A DNA stretch of 64,000 nt from Malania oleifera (GCF_029873635.1 NC_080417.1:25430182-25494181); one strand, 5' to 3'. Positions 49,101 through 59,260 are shown, numbered from the stretch's first letter. The notes: generated from the letters alone by a model not told the origin. Program-made: numbers and translations.

Positions 49101-49196
49101 CGATTGTATGGTAGCTTCGTTGGAAGGGGTGACTAGGGTTCCGTCGACTTGTGGAGCTGAGGCATCTAGTTCCTTCGCCGGAGTGGTTTCAGCCAT
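41182..49196 (-). CDS. NASP: NASP-like histone H3 chaperone (SHNi-TPR), six coding exons
   Basis: The coding sequence joins 48904-49196, 45837-46093, 42544-42744, 42341-42431, 41593-41863 and 41182-41505, read from high to low coordinate. All five junctions keep frame and give 478 aa plus a stop, close to the known plant NASP size of about 490 aa. The N-terminus is Ala/Thr/Ser-rich. TPR motifs start around ELMEKGSEAVKESDFNEA and FECVDAYYKYG. A Glu/Asp block (DEESDVDDLAEADEDE) interrupts a TPR as in SIM3/Hif1/NASP chaperones. Later repeats include LSDYLKALSILERLV and EEAIPYCQRAISICK. A basic C-terminal stretch (VKRVNP, then VPVKKPAP) could be a nuclear signal. The family binds H3 or H3-H4 and supplies nucleosome assembly. 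I saw no lesion. The functional call is by family; exon joins are by eye. Confidence 0.93.
41593..41863 (-). CDS. NASP: NASP exon 5
   Basis: 271 nt beginning GAACTTCAGG after the U12-type acceptor. It encodes NFRICLCLEIGSKAEEAIPY and a Ser/Gln-rich segment, ending LTSELEKK at the donor AAG|GTGAGT, phase 0. Confidence 0.9.
41864..42340 (-). other. NASP: U12-type (minor spliceosome) intron 4 of NASP
   Basis: The donor GTATCCTTTT matches the U12-type GT-AG 5' splice site. Minus-strand CCTTAAC at 41876-41882 matches the core of the U12 branch site; its likely branch A (41877) lies about 12 nt before the acceptor AG at 41864-41865. No long pyrimidine tract precedes the acceptor. The acceptor is further fixed by the reading frame. 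This intron contains the MITE at 41906-42180. Confidence 0.85.
41906..42180. mobile_element. Mutator-like MITE in NASP intron 4
   Basis: 275 bp flanked by an exact 9-bp repeat AAAAATTAA at 41897-41905 and 42181-42189. The ends are imperfect inverted repeats: GGGTAAATGACTGAT on the left and GGGCAAAGGATACTGAT on the opposite strand of the right. A 9-bp TSD is a mark of Mutator-like elements. There is no ORF. The insertion leaves both U12 splice signals untouched. Confidence 0.75.
42341..42431 (-). CDS. NASP: NASP exon 4
   Basis: 91 nt, acceptor ATGCAG|AGGATG. It encodes EDVETSLSDYLKALSILERL through YIAEL. It ends in phase 2 at GAACT followed by the U12-type donor GTATCCTTTT. Confidence 0.9.
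42544..42744 (-). CDS. NASP: NASP exon 3 with acidic block
   Basis: 201 nt. Acceptor TTTAAAG|TTTCTAG is required, because the upstream AG would bring in an immediate stop. It encodes the acidic tract and LAWKMLDVARAIVEK, which resumes the interrupted TPR. The donor is AAAGAG|GTTAGT. Confidence 0.92.
42846..42885. repeat. (AAT)n microsatellite in intron 2
   Basis: About 13 ATA/AAT triplets near the exon 3 side of intron 2. Confidence 0.97.
43155..43190. repeat. (GA)n microsatellite in intron 2
   Basis: About 18 GA dinucleotides. A second, interrupted GA run lies near 44544-44572. Confidence 0.96.
43464..44175 (+). pseudogene. LINE 3' fragment in NASP intron 2, antisense to gene
   Basis: Reads KVKALVWLALVNRVRTINLLQ and, after a stop, CLGSREVHSHLLLHCPVTWSLF, matching the zinc-binding RVT domain at the C-terminus of plant LINE ORF2. 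A T-rich 3' UTR-like tract follows (44090-44175). The RT and endonuclease parts are absent. The rest of intron 2 (42745-45836) shows no other clear gene. Confidence 0.75.
45837..46093 (-). CDS. NASP: NASP exon 2
   Basis: 257 nt. The acceptor GAACAG|AGTTGCAC joins to read R-VAHFGELAFECVDAYY. Its 3' half is a Ser/Glu/Asp-rich linker. The donor is GATG|GTTAGT, phase 1. Intron 1 before it is 2,810 bp. Confidence 0.92.
46235..47270. repeat. Three diverged direct repeats in NASP intron 1
   Basis: Units start near 46235, 46629 and 46971 with ACATGAGTTTAAAAATTGTGC-like sequence and share GAGGCAT(G)TTTGATTA and TAACACTATGTTTGGGAGGAG blocks. They are spaced 394 and 342 bp. Identity is moderate, so the duplications are old. 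Confidence 0.85.
47271..47575. repeat. Diverged ~185-bp duplication in NASP intron 1
   Basis: Two copies (about 47276 and 47461) share GGGGGTT, AAAGGGCATT, CAAAACTCCAAA and CAATTGGGGAATTGGAA blocks. They extend the local repeat cluster. 47576-48903 of the intron shows no gene. Confidence 0.75.
48904..49196 (-). CDS. NASP: NASP exon 1
   Basis: 293 nt, starting MAETTPAKELDASAP and ending in CFSRALEIR, inside the first TPR. The donor is ATCAG|GTTTTT, phase 2. No other ATG lies upstream in frame before a stop in the short leader. Confidence 0.92.
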
Positions 49197-49297
49197 TGCA
49201 GCTGACTGCTCTTAAGCTAGGGCTAAAGCCTAACAAGCTTCACTTGCTTTCCGCACTTCAAACCCTCCTTCTGGCGGAAAAAGAGAAAAGTTGTGGA

Positions 49298-49304
49298 TTT
49301 TATA
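49298..49304 (-). promoter_or_regulatory. NASP: Putative TATA box of NASP
   Basis: TATAAAA on the minus strand, 102 bp from the ATG, implying a leader of roughly 70 nt. The surrounding 49205-49330 is free of repeats. Confidence 0.5.
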
Positions 49305-49431
49305 GTACGAAAAATTAGAGCATCCTTCCGGGGTGCACGCCTTCACGGTGCCCCGCATCCTTATTCATTGACGCAAACGACCATTTGGTCGTCGTCTTAA
49401 TGGGCAACTCATTAGGAAACTGCACAATGTG

Positions 49432-49590
49432 CCCTTTTAAGTCTTTTTACAAAATCAAATTAATATAAATCTAAAAATTTTGAATGAGATGATAATCACT
49501 TTCCCTTAGTACCCTTTTAAGTCTTTTTACAAACTCAAATTACTATAAATCTAAAAATTTTGAATGAGATGATAATCACTTCCCCTTAAA
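49432..49590. repeat. 80-bp tandem duplication upstream of NASP
   Basis: Units start at 49432 and 49512 with CCCTTTTAAGTCTTTTTACA. They differ at only a few positions and lie about 240-390 bp upstream of the start codon. Confidence 0.92.
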
Positions 49591-49680
49591 TATCTATTTT
49601 ATAATTTATTTTCTATTTATGAAAGTCACTAATCAAGATGCACCCACATCTAGTTTATTTTTGTTCTGAATAGGGTTGGC

Positions 49681-51065
49681 GAAACGGATCATAACTCGTC
49701 GAGTTATCCAGAGCCGTCCATTTAAAACGGGTTTGGATTTAAGAAAGTCAACTCGTTTAATAAATGGACGAATCACAGGTTGACCTGTTTACAAACAAGT
49801 TGTTCAGGTGGTTTACTCGTCAGGTGACCCATTTATTTTTTTACACATCATAACGCACATGGCACATAGCCAGTCCACCCACGCAAAAAAAAAACCCTAA
49901 ATCCATAACACATCCGCGACTCTCCTCTCATGCTCTTAGCTCCCACCTCTCACTTTCTCAGTCCTCTCCTCTGGTGCGCTGCTACCTCAGTGTCTGCTCC
50001 CTGCTGCATGAACGATCCACTCGGACCACTCTTCATCCTCAAGCTTGAGTCGTCATCTCCTCCACGGGCATCAACCCCCCCCCCCCAACTCCACAGACCA
50101 CTTGACTCCACACCTCCAGCCTCCAGCTACTCCACGGTAAGATCAAGCTCCCTCACGATCCACGGATGTTGATCTACCATTAACCGCAGAGGACCAGAGG
50201 TGGAGGTGAGTTACAATTTTTTAAAATTTTTTGGGTTCTCTCATCTTTGTTACGTTTCTGGCTTGTTGGGTTTCACATATCCGTTGATGAATCACGAATC
50301 CATGATGCATGTGTTCTTCCAGGGCGAAGAGTTTCGCTGTTCTCTCATCTTTGTCTAACTACTCTATTTTCATTTCCCTTGTTCTGTTTTATCTTGAATA
50401 CATCATGATTCAGTTCAAGATCAAAACATTTATTCCCCATCATCCACCCTCATTTTAACTTCAAAGAAATAAAAGAGAGAAACATTTAATATCTCTGATT
50501 AAAATCAAACAAGAGAAAAGAATGTTTAACAAATTCAGCTCTACCATAGTGTCAAGATCTCTGCAGCTGTAAGTTCCTACATAAGTTTCTTTAAAAGAAA
50601 TATATGTCATGATATATTACAATTATTTGTGCTACTGGATCAACATTTTGCTGAGAAATGTCGTGATTTCTCTTGCACTTGGTGATTGCTTTATTATCAA
50701 AAGCCCAGTCCTTGACATCCTATTGACCATGATAAGGATAATCAGATATTGTCATTCTAATCCAAGCAGTGGGACTAGTAATGCAACTTGGCTTCTACTT
50801 TGTGTAGTTCTGTAAGCAAATTCCGAGTCTAATTTGGGATACCTACAAGCATCTTAAGACTGCTGAGTGGCAGCAGCAGTAAGATGTCAAGTTCCAAGTA
50901 TGCTTTGGGACTCTTTGGAGCCAATATTTCTGTTATATGTACCAAAATTTTCAAGTTCCAAGTAGCATTGATAACAACTCGAAATTGGTTGTTTGGCTAT
51001 GCAAGTATGCATTTTTCTTTTGAACTTTTCAATATTATTTCAATAATTACATTTTATTTGTTTTC
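49681..51065 (+). other. hAT left internal segment, no clear gene
   Basis: It holds subterminal repeats to about 49850, a CT-rich leader-like stretch (49920-50170) and a possible splice donor GAGGTGAGTTAC near 50200. Short ORFs match no family I recognise. Possibly a degenerate 5' part of a transposase gene. Confidence 0.35.
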
Positions 51066-51070
51066 ATATC

Positions 51071-51504
51071 TAATACGCCCAAAATAATCTAACTAATGAG
51101 GGCAGGTCAACGCCCATCTTGCACCTTCTCCGGATTTGACATCCAGACGAGTAATCAGCTCCAACTCAATAAAAAGGAGGAGAGATCCACGCCAGTGGCT
51201 TTAATAGCCGAGTAATAGGTGCACGCACTTATGGTTGGAGAGCGATTCGGGCTCCCGCGCAATAAATTCGAGCCAACCTACGGTCAACTCGAACCCCTAT
51301 AAGAAGAGATTCGGAGAAAAGGCCCAGGTAAGTCATTCGACACAATTATACTGTTGCATTCAACCTCTCTAAAAGCATTCCTCTTACTTAGGCATCAGAA
51401 TGATCCCCCAGAGTACACCCTGGGTCCCCCAAACCTTTCTTTTCTTCCTCTTTCAAGTTAACGGGGAGTCGAATGAGCATCCCTGCAATTTTTACCCCGC
51501 AACA
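51071..51504 (+). repeat. 5' LTR of the Tat element
   Basis: Starts TAATACGCCC; the TG seen in the 3' LTR has become TA. Ends CCCCGCAACA. GC-rich relative to its surroundings. Confidence 0.93.
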
Positions 51505-51520
51505 GTTGGCGCCGTCTGTA
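51505..51520 (+). promoter_or_regulatory. Tat primer-binding site region
   Basis: TTGGCGCCGTCTGT begins two bases after the 5' LTR. This sequence is common at this place in Tat/Ogre-type plant elements. I do not assign the primer tRNA. Confidence 0.8.
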
Positions 51521-51576
51521 GGAACCAGCTTTTTAGAGGGGATCATATCTTGCTCTCAACTTTCGACCTTCCAACA

Positions 51577-53138
51577 ATGCCAACCTCACACAGTTCTACC
51601 TCCATCCCTGCTGCAAAAGAATCATCCCAATCCATTCATTTCGTGCCTGCTGAGTCACCTGGTGTCAGTAGGGAGGAGTTCCTCGTTTTCCAAAAGGAAA
51701 TGAAGGACATGCTCAACTGACTCTTACAACAAAAAAGTCAAGAAAGACACGTCCTCCACCAACTGCAAAAGAACCCCAGCGCAGACAAACAGGCTAACAA
51801 ACCAGTGGAGAACGAGGAGAAAACCTACCTTAACAAGAAGGTAGAAGATGCAAACAGTGTGGATGTCAACCAACAAAGATCTACGGAATTCGAAGAAAGA
51901 ATCAAAAAGATAGATCATATAGAGAAGATGATGAAAGAGGTAAAACCAAACCCTACTACGGGGAAGCATCCCTGAGGTCTTCGGAGCCGCCATTCAATAA
52001 AGAAATCATGGAGGCTCCATTGCCAAGTAGATTCAAGATGTCCACCTTTGACAGGTACGAAGGTTTATCTGACCCAATTGATCACCTAAATAATTTTAAA
52101 ATGTTGATTCAGTTGCAAGGGGCTCCAGACGCAATCATGTGTCGAGCTTTTGCGACCACCCTTAAGGGTACTGCCAGAGATTGGTACCGAACACTACAAC
52201 CTGGATCCATCGGTTCCTTCTCAGACATGGAACAACTCTTCATCGGCCACTTCTTTAGCAGCAGGAGAGTTGCTAAAACAATTGGCCATCTCATGAGTAT
52301 GGCACAAGGAGAGCAAGAGACACTAAAAGATTTTATGCATCGCTTCAACACGGCAACCCTAGAAATCCGCAACTTAGACATGGGGGTGGCCTTAGCAGCC
52401 CTGACAACGGCTCTCCAGCCTGGAAGCTTCTTATACTCGCTGGGGAAAAAGTCGCCGGTAGACATGGGGGAGCTGATGGTCCGAGCGCAGAAGTACATCA
52501 TTCTAGAGGAGATGATGGATACGAGAGGAAGTCACATAGAGCGGAAAAGGAAAAACACTAGCAGGGAAACAAGAGATCCCTATAGATCCGCAAAAAGACA
52601 CGAGACTAGTGCGCTACACGCGGGTCAAAAGATGAGAGGACAGCACAACAAGTTCTCCACCTACACACCCCTGAACATACCGCGCTCGGAATTACTGATG
52701 CAAATCAAAAAGAAGGATTACATCTCGTGGCCTGATCCCATGCAAAAACCTCTTCATAAGCGGGACATGTCCAAGTTCTGCGCATTCTACAGGGATCACG
52801 GCCACGACACAGAAGAATGCATTCAATTAAAGAAAGAAATCGAAGTCCTAATAAGAAGAGGACACCTGTCAAAGTTTGTGAAGAGAGAAGATCCCGTGCG
52901 AGAACCTCTCGAACAAAGGAGACATGGCGTAAAAGAAAAAGAAGAGCAGGTCATAGGCGAGATCACGGTGATCTTCAAAGGATCCTCCGGTGAAGAAGAT
53001 AGCGAGAGTGCCCGCAAAAGATATGCTAAACAGGTGCTATCAATGGAGAAGGGGGAAACCAGTAGCAAACGAAACAAAAAAGATGACATCATAACTTTTG
53101 ACAGTGGAAGACGAAGAAGAGGTGTAGCAGCCACATGA
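51577..53138 (+). pseudogene. Tat gag, broken near its start
   Basis: The start at 51577 (MPTSHSS) hits a stop at 51718-51720 and a frame change near 51975. From 52008 a 376-codon frame carries the retrotransposon gag core (ARDWYRTLQPGSIGSFSDM, then FFSSRRVAKT and LKDFMHRFN). A zinc-finger-like CAFYRDHGHDTEEC is followed by LKKEIEVLIRRGHL, a pattern usual in Tat gag. It ends at a stop at 53136 before protease. Gag packages element RNA. Confidence 0.9.
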
Positions 53139-53145
53139 TAACGCC

Positions 53146-53682
53146 TTGGTGCTCTCCCTACTTGTGGCCAATTACATGGTTAGATGCATATTGATACACA
53201 ATGGGAGCTCGGCTAACATCATGTTCTGGTCGGTCCAAGTCGAGATGAAGATCAGCAAGGAACGACTCAAACCGATCTCGACCCCCCTGGTAGGATTCAG
53301 AGGAGACATTGTTCACCCCTTGGGAACAATCACGTTACCGGTGACAATAGGGACGAACCCGCAGCAAGTCACGACGCTGACGGAATTCCTTGTTGTCGAC
53401 CGACCTTCGGTGTACAATGTCATCTTGGGTCGCCCTTTCCTCAACGCAGTTCGCGCTATAACGTCAACATACCACCTCAAAATCAAATTCCCTACAACAC
53501 AAGGGATAGGATTTGCCAAGGGAGATCAGGTCGCTGCTTGGAGCTGCTATATAATGGCCTTGAAAGGGAAGATGGAGGCTAGAGAAACTCTAATGATGGA
53601 AGATCTAGAAGTAAGGGGAGAATATCTCCAAATTAGTACAGTAGATGAAGACATCAAGCATATACTTCTGAAGGACCACTAG
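53146..53682 (+). pseudogene. Tat protease, catalytic Asp lost
   Basis: The frame reads ILIHNGSSANIM where aspartic proteases have ILID(N/G/T)GSSA, so the catalytic Asp is His. The rest of the fold is recognisable (PLVGFRGDIVHPLGTITLPV, then VYNVILGRPFLNA). Gag and protease frames differ, and a TAG occurs in the protease frame near 53114. It is probably inactive, although the substitution could be recent. Confidence 0.88.
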
Positions 53683-53699
53683 GAGAGAAGTGTATAGAT

Positions 53700-54840
53700 C
53701 GGAAATCACCTGCCCGACACCTTGAGAGCGAAGCTGAGCGAACTGTTGGATGAATTTGCTGATTTGTTCGCTTGGTCGGCCACAAATATGCCTGACATTG
53801 ATCCTACAGTCATAGAGCACAAGCTGCAGGTCGACCCCAATCACTGACCTGTGAAATAAAAAAAAAAGAGCTTCGCGATGGAGCGGATCAAAATAATCGA
53901 TGAGGAAGTGACGAAGCTGGTGCAGGCCAACTTCGTCCGGGAGGTAGACTACCCGATGTAGCTGAGCAACGTGGTTCTAGTAAGGAAGCCGAACGGAAAA
54001 TGGCGCACTTGCATAGACTTCAAGGACTTGAATAAGGCGTGCCCAAAGGACAGCTTCCCTCTTCCTCGAATCAATCAGCTAGTGGACTCGACCTCGGGGC
54101 ACGAGCTCCTTAGTTTCATGGATGCCTACTCAGGGTACAACCAAATCCCTTTGAATCGAGCTGACAAGGAAAAAACTTCTTTCATCACTAAAAGGGGCTT
54201 ATATTGTTACTGGGTGATGCCCTTCGGCTTAAAAAATGCAGGGGCCACATATTAGAGATTGGTGAACAAAATCTTTAAAGATCAGCTTGGAAAAACAATG
54301 GAGGCATACGTAGACGATATGTTGGTCAAAAGCATGGAAGCAAGGCAACAACAGTAAAGACTTGAGGGAAACGTTTGAGCTTCTTCGCCGATGCCACATG
54401 AAACTGAACCCATCGAAGTGTGTATTCAGCGTTTCTGCAGGAAAGTTCCTAAGCTTTATGGTGACTCATAGAGGTATAGAAGCAAACCTAGATAAAATAC
54501 GAGCGCTGCTGGAAATGGAAGGTCCGAGGACTAAAAAGGAGATCCAAGTTTTGACTGGAAGGATAGCCTCCCTCAGCAGGTTTGTCTCCTGCTCAGGGGA
54601 CAAAGGCTTACCTTTCTTCAGAGCACTACGGAAGAAGAGAGGATTCGAATGGGGGGAGGAGCAAGCCAAAGCCTTCGAACAGCTTAAACAATACCTCGGA
54701 TCCCCTCCTCTCTTGACAAAGGCAAAGAATGGGGAAGACCTCTATCTATATATAACATCTAAGGAAAATGCCGTCAGCTCGGTCTTGGTCCGAGAAGAAG
54801 GCAGGAAGCATCAGCTCATATTACATGGCGGAAAAAGCCG
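53700..54840 (+). pseudogene. Tat reverse transcriptase and first RNase H, frameshifted
   Basis: The N-terminal part (ADLFAWSATNMPDIDP) has stops near 53845 and 53959. Intact RT at 53971-54255 shows VRKPNGKWRTCIDFKDLNKA, FPLPRI and DAYSGYNQI. Next comes a stop in place of Gln at 54253, then YVDDM at 54307-54321, then a frame shift near 54357. The 54362-54830 frame covers the thumb and connection (MKLNPSKCVFSV, RFVSCSGDKGLPFF). The following ordinary RNase H is broken into several frames after about 54830. Confidence 0.9.
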
Positions 54841-54920
54841 CCTTCTCCATCATCTGTGCGGCACGAAAATTATGGCCCTATTTTCATGCCCACGAGGTAG
54901 TTGTGTTAACAAACCTATGA

Positions 54921-55610
54921 ATGAGACAAATTCTGCAGCGGCCGGAGAGTTCGGAAAGGATGACGAAGTGGTCAATTAAATTAAGTGAGTTCGACATACA
55001 GTATCAACCAAGGCCCGTTGTCAAGGCCCAAGTACTCGCTGATTTTGCAGCAGAAAGGCTCCCCGATACATCCACTAAGTCGGACGTATGGACACTGCAT
55101 GTTGATGGGTCCTCTAACATTGCTGCAGGGAGAGCTAGATTCATCCTTTCAGCCCCGGACGACAGTGAAACTCTTTTCGCACTAAAGCTGGAGTTCACGG
55201 CAACCAACAACGATGCGGAGTATGAAGCTTTGTTAGCAGGCCTACGCCTGGCAGAAGCATTAGGGATGGCACAAATCAAGGTATTGAGTGATTCTCAGCT
55301 GGTGGTAGAGCAACTGAAAGGAGAATTTGAAGCTAAGGATCAAAGAATGAAGAAATATCTATTTACGGCCCGAGAATACACAAAAGCATTCGTTCAGTTC
55401 GACATAGAACACGTACCAAGGGCAGAGAACAAAAAGGTCGATGCACTCACAAAATTGGCCTCAGCAACCTGTTCGGAATGGCAAGATGCTATTTATCTTG
55501 AACGAATAGGGAAACCCTCATACGAGGAGGACAGAATTAACTCGGTAGAGTTCAAAATCAGCGAGGACGATTGGAGAGCGTCAGGACGGATCCCTACCAG
55601 AGGACAATAA
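54921..55610 (+). CDS. Tat second (archaeal-type) RNase H, frame intact
   Basis: A 229-codon frame starts in the end of the first RNase H (KWSIKLSEFDIQYQPRP). It then gives a full second RNase H: LHVDGSSNIAAGRA, DAEYEALLAGLRLA, VLSDSQLVVEQL and ENKKVDALTKLA, placing the expected acidic residues D, E, D, D. This extra domain is a Tat-lineage mark. It is the best-preserved part of pol but sits in a dead element. Confidence 0.85.
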   Translation: MRQILQRPESSERMTKWSIKLSEFDIQYQPRPVVKAQVLADFAAERLPDTSTKSDVWTLHVDGSSNIAAGRARFILSAPDDSETLFALKLEFTATNNDAEYEALLAGLRLAEALGMAQIKVLSDSQLVVEQLKGEFEAKDQRMKKYLFTAREYTKAFVQFDIEHVPRAENKKVDALTKLASATCSEWQDAIYLERIGKPSYEEDRINSVEFKISEDDWRASGRIPTRGQ

Positions 55611-55623
55611 GGAAGCTCTAAAG

Positions 55624-56790
55624 TTGAGGAGGAAAGCTAAAAGATATACACTGATGGGCCAGGAGCTTTACAAGCGATCCCTAACACTGCCCTACCTTCG
55701 GTGTCTAAGCAACGAGGAAGGGGAGTACATACTACGGGAAATCCACAAAAGAGTGTGCGGAAACCACCTTGCCAGTAGGGCTCTGGCCCATAAGGCCATG
55801 TGGCAGGGATTTTACTGGCCCACAATGAAGAAGGATGCGGTCGAGCTCGTCAAATGATGCGACAGATGTCAAAGACGCGCAGTAGTACCACATGTACCCT
55901 CTAATCTACTCTCCCCTCTAACCAGTCCCTGCCCTTTCGTGCAGTGGGGGATAGACATCCTCGAACCTCTGCCACAAACGACTGGCCAAAAAAAGTTTTT
56001 GTTGGTAGCAATAGATTATTTTACTAAGTGGGTAGAGGTTGAACCTCTAGCCACCATAACAGAAAGGAATATTACGCACTTTGTGTGGACAGCAGTGGTT
56101 TGCCGATTCGGAATCCCTTGGGCAATAATTACGGACCACGGGAGGCAGTTCAACAACAAATGCTTCAAAAAGTTCTGTTCGGACCTATCTATTAAGCTCG
56201 TTTTCGCATTAGTAACGCACCCCTAGAGCAATGGACAGGTAGAGAACATGAACCAGACGATACTGCACGGTTTGAGGACGCGACTCGAGTCTATGCAAGG
56301 TAGATGGGTAGAGGAACTCCCTTCACTCATATAGGCATACCACACCACCAAGAGGGCAGCAATAGGGGAAACTCCTTTTACGCTTGCCTTCGGCACAGAA
56401 GCGGTCATCCCAGAAGAGGTAGGGACACCCTCATAGCGAAGGCAGTACTTCAACGAGCAGACCAACAACGAAGAGCTCATATCAGAAATAGACCTACTGG
56501 AAGAGAGACAGGATCAGGCGAGTCTAAAAGTTGCAGTATACCAACAGAAAGTAGCTAGGTATTACATCAAACGCATCAAAGTACGAAATTTCCAGCCGGG
56601 AGACCTAGTTCTAAGGAAGGCGCGGAACAACCCGTCCGAGTCAGGGTCGCACAAGTTAAAGCCCAACTAGGAGGGCCCATACAGAGTCACAACCGAGATA
56701 AAGCCAGGGACATACAAGTTAGAAGATGTAGGGGGAAAGAGATTAAGAACACATGGAACTCGGAAATGTTAAAAAAAATACTATTCTTAA
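55624..56790 (+). pseudogene. Tat integrase with stops
   Basis: The zinc domain runs EIHKRVCGNHLASRA and GFYWPTM to a stop at 55855, then CDRCQR. The core shows WGIDIL, ITDHGRQFNNK and, after a stop at 56224, NGQVENMNQT: the D, D, E triad. Most relatives have DNG where this has DHG. Further stops occur near 56332, 56434 and 56668. The C-terminal part (RNFQPGDLVLRKA) is still legible. Confidence 0.9.
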
Positions 56791-56884
56791 AAAGCACTTC
56801 TTGTAGTGCTGTAATAAAAGTATCAATTACAATAGTTGTACTACGTCAATAAAGTTTGAAAAATTACAAATTCAGTTCCTACAA

Positions 56885-58612
56885 ACTAGTTTGCTTTTCT
56901 TCGCTCTCTAGCTTCTTCCTCCTCTCCCTCCTCATCCTCGTCCAGATCTTCGGCGGATTCCGGACTCTCATTGCCATAGCCATGTGAACTCACACCGTCC
57001 AACGGAAGCTCAGGGTGTTTGGTTTTGACTTGGTCCCAGCACCTCCTGAATCCCACCCGATATGCTTTGGAAGTATCAATGACGAATTGGTTGGAGTCCT
57101 TGTACTCCTTTACTGCAATTCGGGAGGCAGTAGCAGCAACGGCAGCTTCCCTAGCAGGTAACTCCTCCCTACGAAGGCACTCAATCTCGACTTGCAGAGC
57201 CCGCTCATGGACCTCGGCCTCGCGTAGTTCGTTCTAAGCAACAACGTACTTCTCCCTGCTGTCTAAGGTCTGCCGGTACATCTCGGCAACCTTCTCCTCC
57301 TGGGCCAGAGCCATCATCGCTAGCTGAGGGAGAACACAAAAACACAGAACAGTCAACAAAACTATGTATAAGGGGAGAAGAATGAAGCCAGTTGAAGAAT
57401 ATACACCTGGTATGAGGAATGGCGGATCTTCACAGAAAGAGCGTCAGGAAGAGTACACTGGGCCTACACAAAATCCTCAGCGTGCACCGCCCGACGGAGG
57501 GTAGAGCAGAACGGGTCGACTCGTGAAAAATCGCTTCAATAAGAGGCTGAGGGATTGGAGGAGGAGTAGCGTTGATTTCTTCTTGATGGACACCTGAATC
57601 ACCTGTAGCGGGTGCATCCCTTTGGGAAGATTCCCCCTCAATCTCCCTTCTCTTCTTCCTACTCCTGCTCACCCTTTGATTTCTGGCTTCCCTCATGAGA
57701 GATTCATATCTGGTGAAGTCCATATCTGCAAGGGTAGAGAGAAAAAGAGTTAACACTAACAATAGAGATAATATCTGAATACATACATATAGAAATTAGA
57801 GGCGATGAGAGACTTGAGGAAACGGGGTTGATCCCCCACTGAACGAGGACACGCTCTTGGAGCAACTCCTCATGAGGGACAATACCCTGCTCGTCAAGGG
57901 CTCGAAGCTCTTTCAGGATGGCTTGCTCGTCGGGTGAAAGCCTTGGAAGAAGGTGGCGCACCCGAACTACAAAGGAAAAATGACGAAAGGAAAAAGTTAG
58001 GTCAGCGGATAACCTACTGGTAGCCCTGTGAAAGAAGGTGGAGAAGGGAGAGACCACGTTACCATCAAGAGGAGAAGACCAGACCAAAGAGCCCTTGTAG
58101 TTCAACTCACCCGAAGCAAAGAAGTAAAGAGACTTCCAGTTATGTATGGAAGAGCTACCCGACGAAAAAATTTTATAACGTGGTAGAGAGTTGAAATAGT
58201 ACAACTCCTTCTTTACAGAATGTGTTCACGTCTTGAAACAACTCCTAAAGAGAGGAACTGTTGGCTGGTGGCCGAGGCGGAGTAGAAGGACGATAAAATA
58301 GGTAAGCGAGAGATAGGAGTTTGGAACAAGTTGGGAAGGCGCTATCCGGTAGAAACGTAATACACTAGAGACAAAGGGGGGAAAAGGAAGCTTGAGACCC
58401 AAATCTAAATAATCTATATAGAGGCAGAGCTCTCTGGAACCTAGATCAAGGGCTGACTCGGAAGCAGAGGGTAACCTAACAGTAATACCCTGTGGTATAG
58501 CAAAGAAGTAATGAACATTCTGTAAGTCATAAAGGGTAAGGCCACAACGGGCGTTCCTTACCGTAGTAAGAACCCTCAAAGGCTGTGAAGAAGACTCCAT
58601 GAGGGGAAACAA
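56885..58612 (-). pseudogene. Antisense ORF of Tat element (gypsy-type transposon domain)
   Basis: It is read opposite to gag-pol. From about 58600 it gives MESSSQPLRVLTTV, LCLYIDYLDLGLKLPFPPFV, LRFYRIAPSQLVPNSYLSL and VPLFRSCFK, matching the 'putative gypsy type transposon' domain. Further blocks lie at 57704-58204 and 57430-57762. A Glu-rich acidic end lies near 56890-57310. Splice-like junctions occur between blocks (for example donor GGTGAGTTG near 58106 and GT near 57725). Antisense ORFs of this kind are known in Retand-like Tat elements; function is unknown. At least one frame break is present. Confidence 0.72.
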
Positions 58613-59260
58613 AGCGTGAATAAGACAATACCCTTACCAACGGATCAAACGTGCAAGCACCCAACAAAAACAAAGAAGAAAAGATGCCCAAGCAGATCAA
58701 AACAGTAAAATTCCGCACACAAACAATAAGGCCGTCTTACAAAAAAAAAAAAAAAGGATCAAACGCACAAAGTTAACGCAAGAATAGCGAAGAACATGAA
58801 GAACAACAAAACAAACATATAGTAGAGAGGGGGAGCATACCTAATGATAAATGGGAGACCCCGTGGATTGAAGAAGAGAAAAGAATGAAGGAGCCCTCTA
58901 CTCGGAAGATATGTGTAGAATGAAGGAGTCTTCTGGCCTTTATAAAGAGAGGAGGGCACGAATCCCTGAGGCGGGAATCTCAAAATTTCTCATTTGCAAA
59001 AAAGGATTGTGTCTCGAGGGGAAAAAGGACGCAGAGAATCCCATAAACCCATAGGAGATCTCTGACATAGGCACACCGCGGCTTCCCAAGGACAAATGGC
59101 ACCTCGAAAAGGCTACATCGCCTCGGACACAACATCAGACAAGGGACCATAAATGAGAACGTTTCATCTGACCCACTTCCCAAGGTATGGTGCATTTAAA
59201 ACATGCATTTATCACTTTCGCAGGAAAAGAAGGATGTGACGACGCCTCGGGAAAATGAGT
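58613..59260. other. Tat 3' region, leader of antisense ORF
   Basis: Mostly non-coding. A minus-strand frame at 58759-58983 (RFPPQGFVPSSLYKG) and a TATAAA-like minus motif near 58940 may mark the antisense transcript start. An A-run lies at 58741-58756. Confidence 0.35.

Noticed and set aside
52109-53134. Minus-strand ORFs of 103-130 codons in the Tat gag region
   Set aside because: They are shadows of gag on the opposite strand with no recognisable domain.
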